DNA of 64,000 bases from Pseudomonas chlororaphis subsp. chlororaphis (GTDB lineage Bacteria; Pseudomonadota; Gammaproteobacteria; Pseudomonadales; Pseudomonadaceae). Location of the stretch: NCBI RefSeq assembly GCF_003945765.1, contig NZ_CP027712.1, positions 2,542,001-2,606,000 on the forward strand. Reading direction: 5' to 3'. Of the stretch, positions 15,878 to 23,966 are shown piece after piece (position 1 is the stretch's first letter; the number at the start of each line of letters is the position of its first letter). The position numbers were made by a program, and so were the translations under genes. Under the pieces are notes generated by a model that saw nothing but the letters and a program-made list of their open reading frames with translations, had not been told where the DNA came from and ran no database searches.

Positions 15878-18079
15878 TCAGCTGGACAGCGCCGTCACCC
15901 TGGCCCGCGCCGCGTGCAGCTTCTTGTAGCTGTCGATCAGGCGCAGGTGGCGGTCGATCCCCTCCAGCTTCATGCTGGTCGGCGTCAGGCCATAGAAGCG
16001 CACATCGCCATTCACCGAGCCAATCACCGCGTCCATCCGCTCGTTGCCGAACATGCGACGGAAATTGGCTTCGTAATCCGCCAGGTCCAGATCTTCGTCG
16101 AGTTCCATCTCCAGCACCGCATTCATCGCCTGGTAAAACAGGCCACGCTCGGCGGTGTTGTCGTTGTACTGCAGGAACATCTCCACGCATTCCTTGGCTT
16201 CTTCATATTGCTGCAAGGCCAGGAAGATCAGCAGCTTCAACTCCAGGATGGTCAGTTGACCCCAGGCAGTGTTGTCGTCGAACTCGATGCCGATCAGGGT
16301 GGTGATATCGGTGTAGTCGTCCAGTTCGCTTTCTATCAGGCGCTCGAGCAACGCCTGCAACTCTTCCTCGTCGAGGCTGTGCAGGTTGAGGATGTCGGAG
16401 CGGAAGAACAGTGCCTTGTTGGTGTTGTCCCAGATCAGGTCTTCCACCGGGTAGATTTCCGAGTAGTCCGGCACCAGGATGCGGCAGGCGGTGGCGCCCA
16501 GGTGCTGGTACACGGCCATGTAGGACTCTTTGCCCATGCCTTCGAGAATGCCGAACAAGGTCGCGGCTTCCTGGGTATTAGAGTCTTCACCCTGGCCGGA
16601 GAAGTCCCACTCGACGAATTGGTAATCCGACTGGGCGCTGAAGAAACGCCACGACACCACGCCGCTGGAGTCGATGAAGTGCTCGACGAAGTTGTTCGGC
16701 TCGGTGACCGCCTGACCTTCGAACGTCGGCGGCGGCAGATCGTTCAAGCCCTCGAAACTGCGGCCTTGCAGCAGCTCGGTGAGGCTGCGCTCCAGCGCCA
16801 CTTCCAGGCTTGGGTGCGCGCCGAACGAGGCAAATACGCCACCGGTACGCGGGTTCATCAGGGTCACGCACATCACCGGAAACTCACCGCCCAGCGACGC
16901 ATCCTTGACCAGCACCGGAAAGCCCTGGGCTTCCAGGCCCTGGATGCCGGCGAGAATCCCCGGGTATTTGGCCAAGACTTCTGCCGGTACATCCGGCAGG
17001 GCGAATTCGCCTTCGATGATTTCGCGTTTGACGGCGCGCTCGAAGATCTCCGACAGGCACTGCACCTGGGCTTCAGCCAGGGTGTTGCCGGCGCTCATGC
17101 CGTTGCTCAGGTAGAGGTTCTCGATCAGGTTCGACGGGAAATACACCACTTCGCCATCCGACTGGCGCACGAATGGCAGCGAAACAATGCCACGCTCTTC
17201 ATTGCCGGAGTTGGTGTCGAACAGGTGCGACCCGCGCAGCTCGCCTTCGCGGTTGTAGACCTTCAGGCAGTACGCGTCGAGGATTTCGCTCGGCAGCTCG
17301 TCGTTGGGGCCTGGCTGGAACCAGCGCTCGTCCGGGTAATGCACGAACGGCGCGTTGGCGATCTCCTCGCCCCAGAACTGATCGTTGTAGAAGAAATTGC
17401 AGTTCAGGCGCTCGATGAACTCGCCCAGGGCCGAGGCCAGGGCGCCTTCCTTGGTCGCGCCCTTGCCGTTGGTGAAGCACATCGGCGACTGCGCGTCGCG
17501 GATATGCAGCGACCACACGTTGGGCACGATATTGCGCCACGAAGCGATCTCGATCTTCATGCCCAGGCCGGCCAGGATGCCGGACATGTTGGCGATGGTC
17601 TGCTCCAGTGGCAGGTCCTTGCCGGCGATATAGGTGCTGTGCGAACCCGCGCTCGGCATCAACAGGGCCTGGGCATCGGCGTCGAGGTTTTCCACCTCCT
17701 CGATCACAAACTCGGGCCCGGCCTGTACCACTTTCTTGACGGTGCAGCGGTCGATGGAACGCAGGATGCCCTGGCGGTCCTTGTCGGAGATATCCGCCGG
17801 CAACTCGACCTGGATCTTGAAGATCTGGTTGTAGCGGTTTTCCGGATCGACAATGTTGTTCTGCGACAGGCGAATGTTATCGGTGGGGATATTGCGGGTG
17901 TCGCAGTACAACTTCACGAAGTACGCCGCACACAACGCCGATGACGCCAGGAAATAGTCGAACGGACCCGGTGCCGAGCCATCGCCCTTGTAGCGGATGG
18001 GTTGATCGGCCACCACCGTGAAGTCATCGAACTTGGCTTCAAGTCGGAGGTTGTCGAGAAAGTTGACCTTGATTTCCAT
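15878..18079 (-). CDS. OsmC-YcaO fusion protein
   Basis: Protein of 733 residues from ATG 18079; a GTG three codons earlier is possible. An OsmC-like domain fills about 1-140 (VVADQPIRYKGDGSAPGPFDYFLASSALC, with the conserved Cys). The YcaO ATP-grasp-like domain spans about 150-560 (ATKEGALASALGEFIERLN, EAQVQCLSEIFERAVKREI). A helical, TPR-like acidic C-terminus follows. YcaO proteins use ATP to activate amide backbones; E. coli YcaO is linked to ribosomal protein S12 methylthiolation together with RimO. E. coli YcaO has no OsmC part, so this is the fused form seen in pseudomonads. No peptide precursor gene is adjacent, arguing against a RiPP role. Confidence 0.88.
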   Translation of the reverse strand: MEIKVNFLDNLRLEAKFDDFTVVADQPIRYKGDGSAPGPFDYFLASSALCAAYFVKLYCDTRNIPTDNIRLSQNNIVDPENRYNQIFKIQVELPADISDKDRQGILRSIDRCTVKKVVQAGPEFVIEEVENLDADAQALLMPSAGSHSTYIAGKDLPLEQTIANMSGILAGLGMKIEIASWRNIVPNVWSLHIRDAQSPMCFTNGKGATKEGALASALGEFIERLNCNFFYNDQFWGEEIANAPFVHYPDERWFQPGPNDELPSEILDAYCLKVYNREGELRGSHLFDTNSGNEERGIVSLPFVRQSDGEVVYFPSNLIENLYLSNGMSAGNTLAEAQVQCLSEIFERAVKREIIEGEFALPDVPAEVLAKYPGILAGIQGLEAQGFPVLVKDASLGGEFPVMCVTLMNPRTGGVFASFGAHPSLEVALERSLTELLQGRSFEGLNDLPPPTFEGQAVTEPNNFVEHFIDSSGVVSWRFFSAQSDYQFVEWDFSGQGEDSNTQEAATLFGILEGMGKESYMAVYQHLGATACRILVPDYSEIYPVEDLIWDNTNKALFFRSDILNLHSLDEEELQALLERLIESELDDYTDITTLIGIEFDDNTAWGQLTILELKLLIFLALQQYEEAKECVEMFLQYNDNTAERGLFYQAMNAVLEMELDEDLDLADYEANFRRMFGNERMDAVIGSVNGDVRFYGLTPTSMKLEGIDRHLRLIDSYKKLHAARARVTALSS

Positions 18080-18211
18080 GGGGCACACCGAATAACGAGC
18101 AAAACGAAATGGCGGCCATTATCCGGTTTTTCAGCGCGAAGTCTTGCGCTTTTCGGCAAGCGGGCCAGGTGGTTGGGGGGAGGAGGTCGCGGCCTGCGGC
18201 ATCAGCTCCTC

Positions 18212-18829
18212 TCACTCATCACCGATTGACATCAGGCTGGCAGCCCACGCTTGGCTGGCAGCGTAGCGGGCGTAATAAGCCAGCTTTTCTGCCTTACTCA
18301 AGCCGGTAAAAAACGGCAGGAAGTACTGGTCGTTGTAGTAACCCTGGGCACCTTGCAACTGCCTTCCCCACCATGCAGGGTCGTAACCTTCGAAGGCTAC
18401 CCAGGGCGGCGGAACGGCGAAACGCTGGCGCTGAATGGCTTCGAGAAAGTCAGTGCTGTTGGTTACCAGGCGCACCGTGACGGCGTTGAATTCCCGGGTG
18501 GATATCAAACAGATCAGGTGCTGGTGGTTTTGGCGGTTTTCATACTGCCTGACGGGAAGGTCGTTGAAGCTGCGCTCGTGGCTCAAGGTGAAGCTGGATT
18601 CGATAAGGGCCTGGAAGGCATGCCTGTCGCTCCCATCGATCAGCAAGGCCCAGTAATAAGCCGGCACGCCTGTGTCTTCCAAGGAAACCACACGCAGTGG
18701 AAGGGGCAGGGCGGGAATGTGTGGCAGAGGTTCGGTGAAAACCGCTTGGAGTTCTGACAGGGAATAGCCCGCAATTTGCTCCTTGGGGGTTCGGTCAAAA
18801 AGACCTGCGATGCGGCTGAAAAAATTCAT
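18212..18829 (-). CDS. Unknown protein at the end of the bacteriocin cassette
   Basis: Cytoplasmic protein of 205 residues without signal or membrane segments. AAGGA lies four bases before the ATG. It follows the colicin-type immunity gene by 57 bases on the same strand and is likely co-transcribed. It is rich in aromatic residues near the C-terminus (GYDPAWWGRQLQGAQGYYNDQYFLPFF). I do not recognise the family. A further immunity or accessory role is possible but rests on position only. Confidence 0.65.
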   Translation of the reverse strand: MNFFSRIAGLFDRTPKEQIAGYSLSELQAVFTEPLPHIPALPLPLRVVSLEDTGVPAYYWALLIDGSDRHAFQALIESSFTLSHERSFNDLPVRQYENRQNHQHLICLISTREFNAVTVRLVTNSTDFLEAIQRQRFAVPPPWVAFEGYDPAWWGRQLQGAQGYYNDQYFLPFFTGLSKAEKLAYYARYAASQAWAASLMSIGDE

Positions 18830-18886
18830 ATCGTCCTTGATTCAGCTTTGATGTGTCCATTGAAAGGGCTCCTCGAGGCCATTGAT

Positions 18887-19186
18887 TTAGGGTTCCTTGA
18901 AACCCGGCAAGCCATTGGCCTTACGCCAGTCTTGGACTGTTTTCAAAATTCCCTTTGGCGAATCGTCTTCACCATCCTCGAGATAATAAATCCAGTCAGA
19001 TGCAGCGGGATTGCCGGTCATTTCAATAAAGTGCTCTAGCAACTGATCCTGATATTTCTCGGTGCCCACCGCATTGCATATTTCGTCGAGCAGTTTAAGA
19101 AAATCGCTTTCGGTGTACTCAGGTAGGGTTTTTCCTTTATGGGGGGCGTGCCAGGCCGACCATATAGAGTCGGTCAGCAGTGGCAA
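18887..19186 (-). CDS. Colicin E7/E9-type (Colicin_Pyocin) immunity protein
   Basis: Protein of 99 residues whose last 75 match the Im2/Im7/Im8/Im9 family closely: YTESDFLKLLDEICN, LLEHFIEMTGNPAASDWIYY, and the toxin-contacting helix III region SDWIYYLEDGEDDSPKGI followed by WRKANGLPGFK. Members of this family bind HNH-type nuclease colicins and pyocins. The start is TTG 19186, overlapping the previous gene by 13 bases with GGAG 11 bases upstream. No ATG is available, and the first 24 residues are an extension. The neighbouring toxin carries an E3-type rRNase domain, not HNH, so this looks like an orphan or accessory immunity gene. Confidence 0.88.
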   Translation of the reverse strand: MPLLTDSIWSAWHAPHKGKTLPEYTESDFLKLLDEICNAVGTEKYQDQLLEHFIEMTGNPAASDWIYYLEDGEDDSPKGILKTVQDWRKANGLPGFKEP

Positions 19187-19413
19187 CTGATGTACAGCTC
19201 CAGATCTTTGGGGAGGGGGATGGCTGTAAGGCGTTCTATGGCGCTGGCTTGCTCTCGGGTGAGGAGGTAGCTATGTACGGCGTCTGCTTCGCTCTGCCAA
19301 CCCATAATCGGCATCAGCATTTCTGTAGTGAGAGTTGGTAGTTTTGTCTCGAATACAGCGTCGTCACTATTTGTAGGTGCGCCGTGTATCTCGAATTTCA
19401 GGTTGTACTTCAT
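19174..19413 (-). CDS. Candidate immunity protein for the E3-type rRNase toxin (DUF7683-like)
   Basis: Protein of 79 residues, ATG overlapping the toxin stop (ATGA), the coupling typical of a cognate immunity gene. It is acidic and soluble, with the pattern VFETKLPTLTTEMLMPIMGW followed by HSYLLTREQASAIERL and a C-terminal strand LELYISCHC. This resembles small DUF7683-type proteins; the assignment is tentative. It is not similar to Im3 by eye. Its immediate position makes it the more likely partner of the toxin than the Im9-like gene that follows. Confidence 0.65.
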   Translation of the reverse strand: MKYNLKFEIHGAPTNSDDAVFETKLPTLTTEMLMPIMGWQSEADAVHSYLLTREQASAIERLTAIPLPKDLELYISCHC

Positions 19414-20579
19414 GGCTCAATCACTCTGGTTTTATCCGCTGGTTTGGTTTGCTGGCCGGTTATTGGGTCGAACTCGCCTAAGTGTTTGCCACGTTTGTTG
19501 TACTTCTCCAGCCTGCCGTGTTGGGAGTCCCATTCGTAGATCGTACCGTCTTTGTCTTTCCATCGATCACGCAAGCCGCCACCTTTTTTGGGGGTTTTAG
19601 GCTTTGACCATTTGAGGCCAGGGAAAGCGGGGAGATTTTGGGGTTTGGGATGATAGTTCTGGCCTCTGGGCAGATTTAACACGATATAGAGCGGCCGAAC
19701 CCCGGACCCCGGCGGGAACACCAGGATGAAGTCCTTGTACTCCGGCGGGTAGATCGGGTTGACGATGAGGGTGTCCGCCTGTTCGGTGGGCGGAAAGATC
19801 CAGATGTGCGGCGCTTGGGGCGCGGCCTCCAGTGGGGGGATGCCGGAGGTGCTGGACGGGTCCACCGCGGGCGTCCAGATCAGGGTGACGCCATCGCCGA
19901 AGTCGGCCACCTGTTGCTGGCCTTCGGCAGCAAAGCGCACCACCGGGACCATTTCCCAGCCACGCTGCTTTTGCGTGTTGTAGCCATAGCCCTTGAGCGT
20001 GCCGTCGGGCCGTTGTTCGAGATGCAGGCGGACGCGGGTACGGCCTTCTTTCAGCGCGTCGAGTTGCTCGGGCGTGTACAAGGCGCTATCGCCCAGGCTC
20101 GAAGGCCAGAGCATGGCCACCATGCCAGCCAGGGCACCCGCGATCACGCCGCCGACCCCGGCGGACGCCACGGCCTCGCCACCCAGCGCAAGGCTACCCA
20201 GGGCGGCGGGAAGGGCGCCGCTGATTTTCTTGAGCGGGATATTCCCCGTCGCGTCCGCGCCACGGCCCCCCAGCAAGACAAGCTCGCCATAGTCCTTGAT
20301 GGCGTCGGTGGGAATCGCCCCGGATGGGCTGAGGTAGTCCATGACCCCGTCGGGCAGCTTGCAGGATTTGGTAAAGGTGCAGCCGGCCATCGCCTGTTGC
20401 TTGCGGGGTGGGCTGGCGAGGCTGTCTGCGTAGGCTTGTTGGCGAACCAGCATCTGTTCATAGGCGTTTTGCCTGGCCTCTTGCTCAGCCCGTTCGCTGG
20501 GGGTCATGTCTCGATAGGTGACGTGGTGGCCGTCGCCGGAAGGGGGATTCTTGATCGGGGGGAGTCTGTTGCGCGCCAT
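19410..20579 (-). CDS. S-type pyocin domain protein with C-terminal colicin E3-like rRNase domain
   Basis: Toxin of 389 residues. The C-terminal 55 residues match the cytotoxic domain of colicin E3, which cleaves 16S rRNA in the decoding site: YEWDSQHGRLE holds the catalytic trio at Asp351, His354 and Glu358, followed by KHLGEFDPITGQQTK. The residue corresponding to E3 Glu515 is Arg here. A Pyocin_S translocation domain lies at about 180-320 (VTLIWTPAVDP, HIWIFPPTEQ, DFILVFPPGSGVRPLY). The N-terminus (AGCTFTKSCKLPDG, then a Gly/Ala-rich hydrophobic stretch at about 130-165) is too short for a normal receptor-binding domain, so delivery may be by contact rather than by free diffusion. Confidence 0.88.
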   Translation of the reverse strand: MARNRLPPIKNPPSGDGHHVTYRDMTPSERAEQEARQNAYEQMLVRQQAYADSLASPPRKQQAMAGCTFTKSCKLPDGVMDYLSPSGAIPTDAIKDYGELVLLGGRGADATGNIPLKKISGALPAALGSLALGGEAVASAGVGGVIAGALAGMVAMLWPSSLGDSALYTPEQLDALKEGRTRVRLHLEQRPDGTLKGYGYNTQKQRGWEMVPVVRFAAEGQQQVADFGDGVTLIWTPAVDPSSTSGIPPLEAAPQAPHIWIFPPTEQADTLIVNPIYPPEYKDFILVFPPGSGVRPLYIVLNLPRGQNYHPKPQNLPAFPGLKWSKPKTPKKGGGLRDRWKDKDGTIYEWDSQHGRLEKYNKRGKHLGEFDPITGQQTKPADKTRVIEP

Positions 20580-20947
20580 CGAGGGTTCTGCCTGTCCATC
20601 CAGTGCGGTTTTCCAGCCGGCGGCGGGATGGCATCAACCCTATTGGCTATGGACAGGCATTACTGCGGGAGGAATCTGAAAGGTTTGAAGGGCAAGTCTT
20701 TACTTTTACGGGCTGACAAGCAGGACGATTCTGGCTAATGCCGATCCGTTAAGGACGAGAGTGGGGGCTGGTGTAGGAGCGAGCTTGCTCGCGATGGACT
20801 TGAGAGCGCCGCGTTCATCCACTCGACACGCGTTATCGTTAACCGCCATCGCGAGCAAGAACTAGGCGTCCCCCTTGTAAGCTGGTTTTGCCTGCTTCGG
20901 ATCGTGGTTCGCAAAGGTTTCAAGGTCGTGAGCGAGCCTGAGCCGGC
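20580..20947. other. Intergenic region with REP pair
   Basis: A 368-base gap upstream of the bacteriocin cassette and downstream of the thioesterase gene on the same strand. It contains the REP-type inverted pair at 20774-20863 and otherwise no gene I can support. No PrtN-type or LexA-type box was recognised by eye. Confidence 0.5.
20774..20863. repeat. Pseudomonas REP palindromes, inverted pair
   Basis: GTAGGAGCGAGCTTGCTCGC at the left contains the classic self-complementary GAGC GAGC-TT-GCTC core and is followed by GATGG. About 55 bases later CCATCGCGAGCAAG appears in opposite orientation, but its outer arm is lost (AACTAGG). Together they form a REPIN-like structure with one truncated end. 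Confidence 0.85.
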
Positions 20948-21442
20948 TCAGGCTTCCCGGCCGTGGGCCGCCGCGGCCAGCTGTTCGGTATCGACCCGCA
21001 CGAAGATCGAGTCGCCAATCGCCGTCAGCACATCGCCGGCGTAGACCTCGCAGATCACCCGGCTCTTGCGCCCGACTTCGCCTTCGACCTTGGCGCGCAA
21101 GGTCAGGGGCACGCCCATCGGTGTGGGCTTGATGAATTTGATGCCGAGGTTACCGGTCACGCAGTTGATCCGCGGCTGGCTGTCCAGGGCGCGATTTTCG
21201 GCGCGGTAGTGGTAGGCCATGGCGGTCCAGTTCGAGTGGCAGTCCACCAGCATGGCGATCAGGCCGCCGTACACCAGCTCGGGCCAGCCGCAGTATTGGC
21301 TGTCCGGCAGGTGCTCGGCCATCACATGCACCCCATCCTCATGCCAGTGGCTCTTGATGTGCAGGCCATGGGGGTTGCGGCTGCCGCAGCCAAAACAAAC
21401 GCCGTCCGGCGCGGTGCTGTCTTGCAGGGAGAGTGGGTGCAT
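20948..21442 (-). CDS. PaaI-family hotdog thioesterase
   Basis: Protein of 164 residues from ATG 21442, with AAAGG upstream; longer in-frame extensions lack a start context. The hotdog core is visible: CFGCGSRNPHGLHIKSHW at the N-terminus, then YCGWPELVYGGLIAMLVDCHSNW forming the catalytic helix region, and GNLGIKFIKPTPMGVPLTL. Members hydrolyse acyl-CoA or related thioesters; the substrate is unknown. The C-terminal end carries a VRVDTEQL strand. It is followed by the REP region. Confidence 0.85.
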   Translation of the reverse strand: MHPLSLQDSTAPDGVCFGCGSRNPHGLHIKSHWHEDGVHVMAEHLPDSQYCGWPELVYGGLIAMLVDCHSNWTAMAYHYRAENRALDSQPRINCVTGNLGIKFIKPTPMGVPLTLRAKVEGEVGRKSRVICEVYAGDVLTAIGDSIFVRVDTEQLAAAAHGREA

Positions 21443-21486
21443 GTGTCTTACCTTTTTTATTGTTGGAGAGGGGCCTGGCGATGCCC

Positions 21487-21918
21487 TCAGGCCGCCACTT
21501 GTGCCTGTATCTGCAGGTCGCCGTCGACGTCCTTGACCAGCCCGCTGGCCAGCAGCAGGGGCAGCAGGCACTGGTGCAGTTGCGGCTCGACGAATTCCTT
21601 GACGGTGTCCAGCGCCAGGTTGCCGCTGGTTTCCAGCTCGGCCTTGGTGTAGGACAGCCAGGCCTTCTTCAGCACCAGCAGCACGTCGCTGCCAGCGGTG
21701 GTGGCGAAGCGGCGGTGGGTGACTTTACCGTCGAAGTCGAAGCTGTGCTGATAGGCATAACCGCTCTCGACGCCCGCGCTGGCGACACAACGACCGCAGG
21801 TGCATTTGCCGTCGCCGAAGGCCGTGCGCAGATAGGTGTTGAAGTCCACCACGGGCTTGAGCCCCAGGCGCTTGTCGACTTCGAACAGATCCCCGGTCAG
21901 TTTTTCTTCAGTGCTCAA
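21487..21918 (-). CDS. Conserved hypothetical protein
   Basis: Soluble acidic protein of 143 residues starting at TTG 21918, chosen because GAGG lies nine to ten bases upstream; the frame extends further but that part has no protein-like character. It contains a Cys cluster GKCTCGRCVASAG that could bind a metal, followed by an alternating-strand region (YAYQHSFDFDGKVTHRRF) and a helical C-terminus. It sits 44 bases upstream of the thioesterase and may be co-transcribed. I do not recognise a named family. Confidence 0.65.
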   Translation of the reverse strand: MSTEEKLTGDLFEVDKRLGLKPVVDFNTYLRTAFGDGKCTCGRCVASAGVESGYAYQHSFDFDGKVTHRRFATTAGSDVLLVLKKAWLSYTKAELETSGNLALDTVKEFVEPQLHQCLLPLLLASGLVKDVDGDLQIQAQVAA

Positions 21919-22190
21919 CGTCCATTTCCTCAAGTCATGCGGCGTGTTTTTACAGGGCCGCACGATACCAGCCGGACGCTTGCAGGGGTAATTTTCTGCC
22001 CGGAGGGGGCGAGAAACCCTGCGCCATGAACCTGGACCGGCGGCTGTTGCCGAGCCTGGCGCCCGTAGTGAACAAGTGGCCAGTAAAAGAGAGGCATATT
22101 GCCTTCTCCAATAAGGCCCGATGCTGGCCCCGCGGTCACTCAATTACCGCCAAAATCACTTTAATTTCAGGTGGTTAGGTAGATCGAAAA

Positions 22191-22520
22191 ATGCGCAATG
22201 TGTGGATGACGCTGACCTCGTTCGCCTTGGTCAGCGTGGCTGTCGCGGCCGAGGGCAAGGAGTTGCCGGCCAATGACCGGTATGTGTGCAGTTGGGGCGC
22301 GGGGACGGCGGCGCGGGCGCAGGAACTGAAACTGTCGGGCGTTTCGCTGTATGCCGCGCGGCAGAAGCTGCAGACCTACAAGTTCAGCAAGGGCTGGATG
22401 CGCATGTTGGCCCTGGGCATTACCGAACAGACCTACGACAGCCCCTCGCGGGCCAAGCCGGCGACGGTGCGGCAGAGTTTTTACGACGATTGCGTGCGCT
22501 ACAAGCTGGCGCGCAAATAA
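22191..22520 (+). CDS. Small exported protein of unknown function
   Basis: Protein of 109 residues with a signal peptide ending at about residue 20 (LVSVAVAA|EGKE). The mature part is basic and contains two cysteines (YVCSWGAG and YDDCVRYK), likely a disulfide in the periplasm, and the stretch LKLSGVSLYAARQKLQ. No family was recognised. The signal and disulfide prediction come from sequence; the role is unknown. Convergence and spacing give no operon partner. Confidence 0.7.
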   Translation: MRNVWMTLTSFALVSVAVAAEGKELPANDRYVCSWGAGTAARAQELKLSGVSLYAARQKLQTYKFSKGWMRMLALGITEQTYDSPSRAKPATVRQSFYDDCVRYKLARK

Positions 22521-22812
22521 CCCGGGAAGGCACGCGCAATTGCCGGTTGCCCGGGCTGCCATGCTGGCCTGGGCGCCGGCGATCCTGGGTCGAGGCCTGT
22601 CGGCTTTGCCTCATGTACCCGGACCTTTGGTCCATGGGCCGACAGCGTCCGCCGCCATCTGATCCGTATTTTTCTTCGTCACCTGCGTCTGTATCGGGAT
22701 CAGATCTGGCCTGACAATAACGCACCCCTCAGGCGCACCGGCCCGCCGGCTGGAGCCTGAGGCTGCGTTCTGCTTTTCGCGTTGGCGAAAACCTATTGTT
22801 CAGGAGGCCTTT

Positions 22813-22896
22813 ATGGCGAAGATGGCGATTTTCTTGTTTGGATTCTTGGCGCTGACCATCGCGATCGGTCTGCTGGCGACCATCTCTCCGGTCTGA
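22813..22896 (+). CDS. 27-residue single-helix membrane microprotein candidate
   Basis: ATG 22813 preceded by a perfect AGGAGG with five-base spacing, then 27 codons ending in TGA 22894-22896. The product is almost entirely one hydrophobic helix (FLFGFLALTIAIGLLATI) after a Lys at position 3. The strong ribosome site in an otherwise gene-free stretch is the main support. No homologue is known to me. Confidence 0.5.
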   Translation: MAKMAIFLFGFLALTIAIGLLATISPV

Positions 22897-22942
22897 GGGG
22901 AAAACCTCAGGCCAGCCCCGTCTCGCCGAGGCGGCCGAACCA

Positions 22943-23839
22943 CTATTTGGAAAACTTCCTCGCCCCGGCCACGCACAAAATCACCGCCACGGTCACTCCC
23001 AGCATGCCCAGGCTGACCTGTTCATGCAGCAGGGTGGCCGCCAGGGCCAGGCCAAAGAACGGTTGCAGCAACTGCAACTGGCCGACGGCGGCGATCCCTC
23101 CCTGGGCCAGCCCGCGATACCAGAAGACAAAGCCGATCAGCATGCTGAACAACGCGACGTACCCCAGGCTCAGCCAGGCGGGCAGGGTAATGCCGCTAAA
23201 TGAAGGCGGGGCACGCAACAGGCTCAGCACGGCCATCACCGGCAGCGCCAGCACCAAAGCCCAGGAAATCACCTGCCAGCCGCCCAGGGTGCGGGAGAGC
23301 TTGGCGCCTTCCGCGTAACCCAGGCCGCAGACCAGGATCGCCAGCAGCATGAGGATGTCTCCGGCCGGCGCGGCGCTCAGCCCCTGGGACAGGGCAAACC
23401 CCACCACCAGCAGGCTGCCCAGCACCGAGAACAGCCAGAACACCGGCCGCGGCCGCTCGCCGCCGCGCAGCACGCCGAACACCGCGGTGGCCAGCGGCAG
23501 CAAGCCCAGGAAGACGATGGAGTGGGCCGAGGTCACGTACTGCAGCGCTAACGCGGTCAGCAGGGGAAAGCCCACCACCACGCCCAGGGCGACTATCGCC
23601 AAGGGCCACAGCTGGTTTCTGTTCGGGCGTTTTTCCTTGAACAGCAGCAACAGGCACAAAGCCAGGACCCCGGCGATGCTGGCGCGGGCCACGGTCAGGA
23701 ATAGCGGGTCGAATTCCAGCACGGCGACCCGGGTGGCCGGCAGCGAGCCGCTGAAAATCAGCACGCCGATAAAACCGTTGAGCCAGCCGCTCGCGGCCTT
23801 TTGCGTGGTGGGGTGTGGCAGGGGGGATGTCCGTTCCAT
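22943..23839 (-). CDS. DMT-superfamily exporter (two EamA domains)
   Basis: Inner-membrane transporter of 298 residues with ten predicted helices in two EamA repeats (GFIGVLIFSGSLPATRVAV in the first, and WLSLGYVALFSMLIGFVFWYR in the second). The family exports amino acids and other metabolites. It is transcribed divergently from a MocR regulator 127 bases away, which probably controls it. The substrate is unknown. Confidence 0.88.
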   Translation of the reverse strand: MERTSPLPHPTTQKAASGWLNGFIGVLIFSGSLPATRVAVLEFDPLFLTVARASIAGVLALCLLLLFKEKRPNRNQLWPLAIVALGVVVGFPLLTALALQYVTSAHSIVFLGLLPLATAVFGVLRGGERPRPVFWLFSVLGSLLVVGFALSQGLSAAPAGDILMLLAILVCGLGYAEGAKLSRTLGGWQVISWALVLALPVMAVLSLLRAPPSFSGITLPAWLSLGYVALFSMLIGFVFWYRGLAQGGIAAVGQLQLLQPFFGLALAATLLHEQVSLGMLGVTVAVILCVAGARKFSK

Positions 23840-23966
23840 TCAGGGGCTCAGCTCTGTTCAAGGGTAAGCGCCGCGCTGCAGGGCGAGATTGCGCCTGGGC
23901 TGCTCAGGCCCCATCCTAGGAGCGCTAAGCAATACAATCAAAATATTGTCATGGATACATTCCGCT

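Noticed and set aside
15914-17944. A 676-codon plus-strand frame opposite OsmC-YcaO
   Set aside because: Antisense artefact of high GC: no ribosome site, no domain, and complete overlap with a clear gene.
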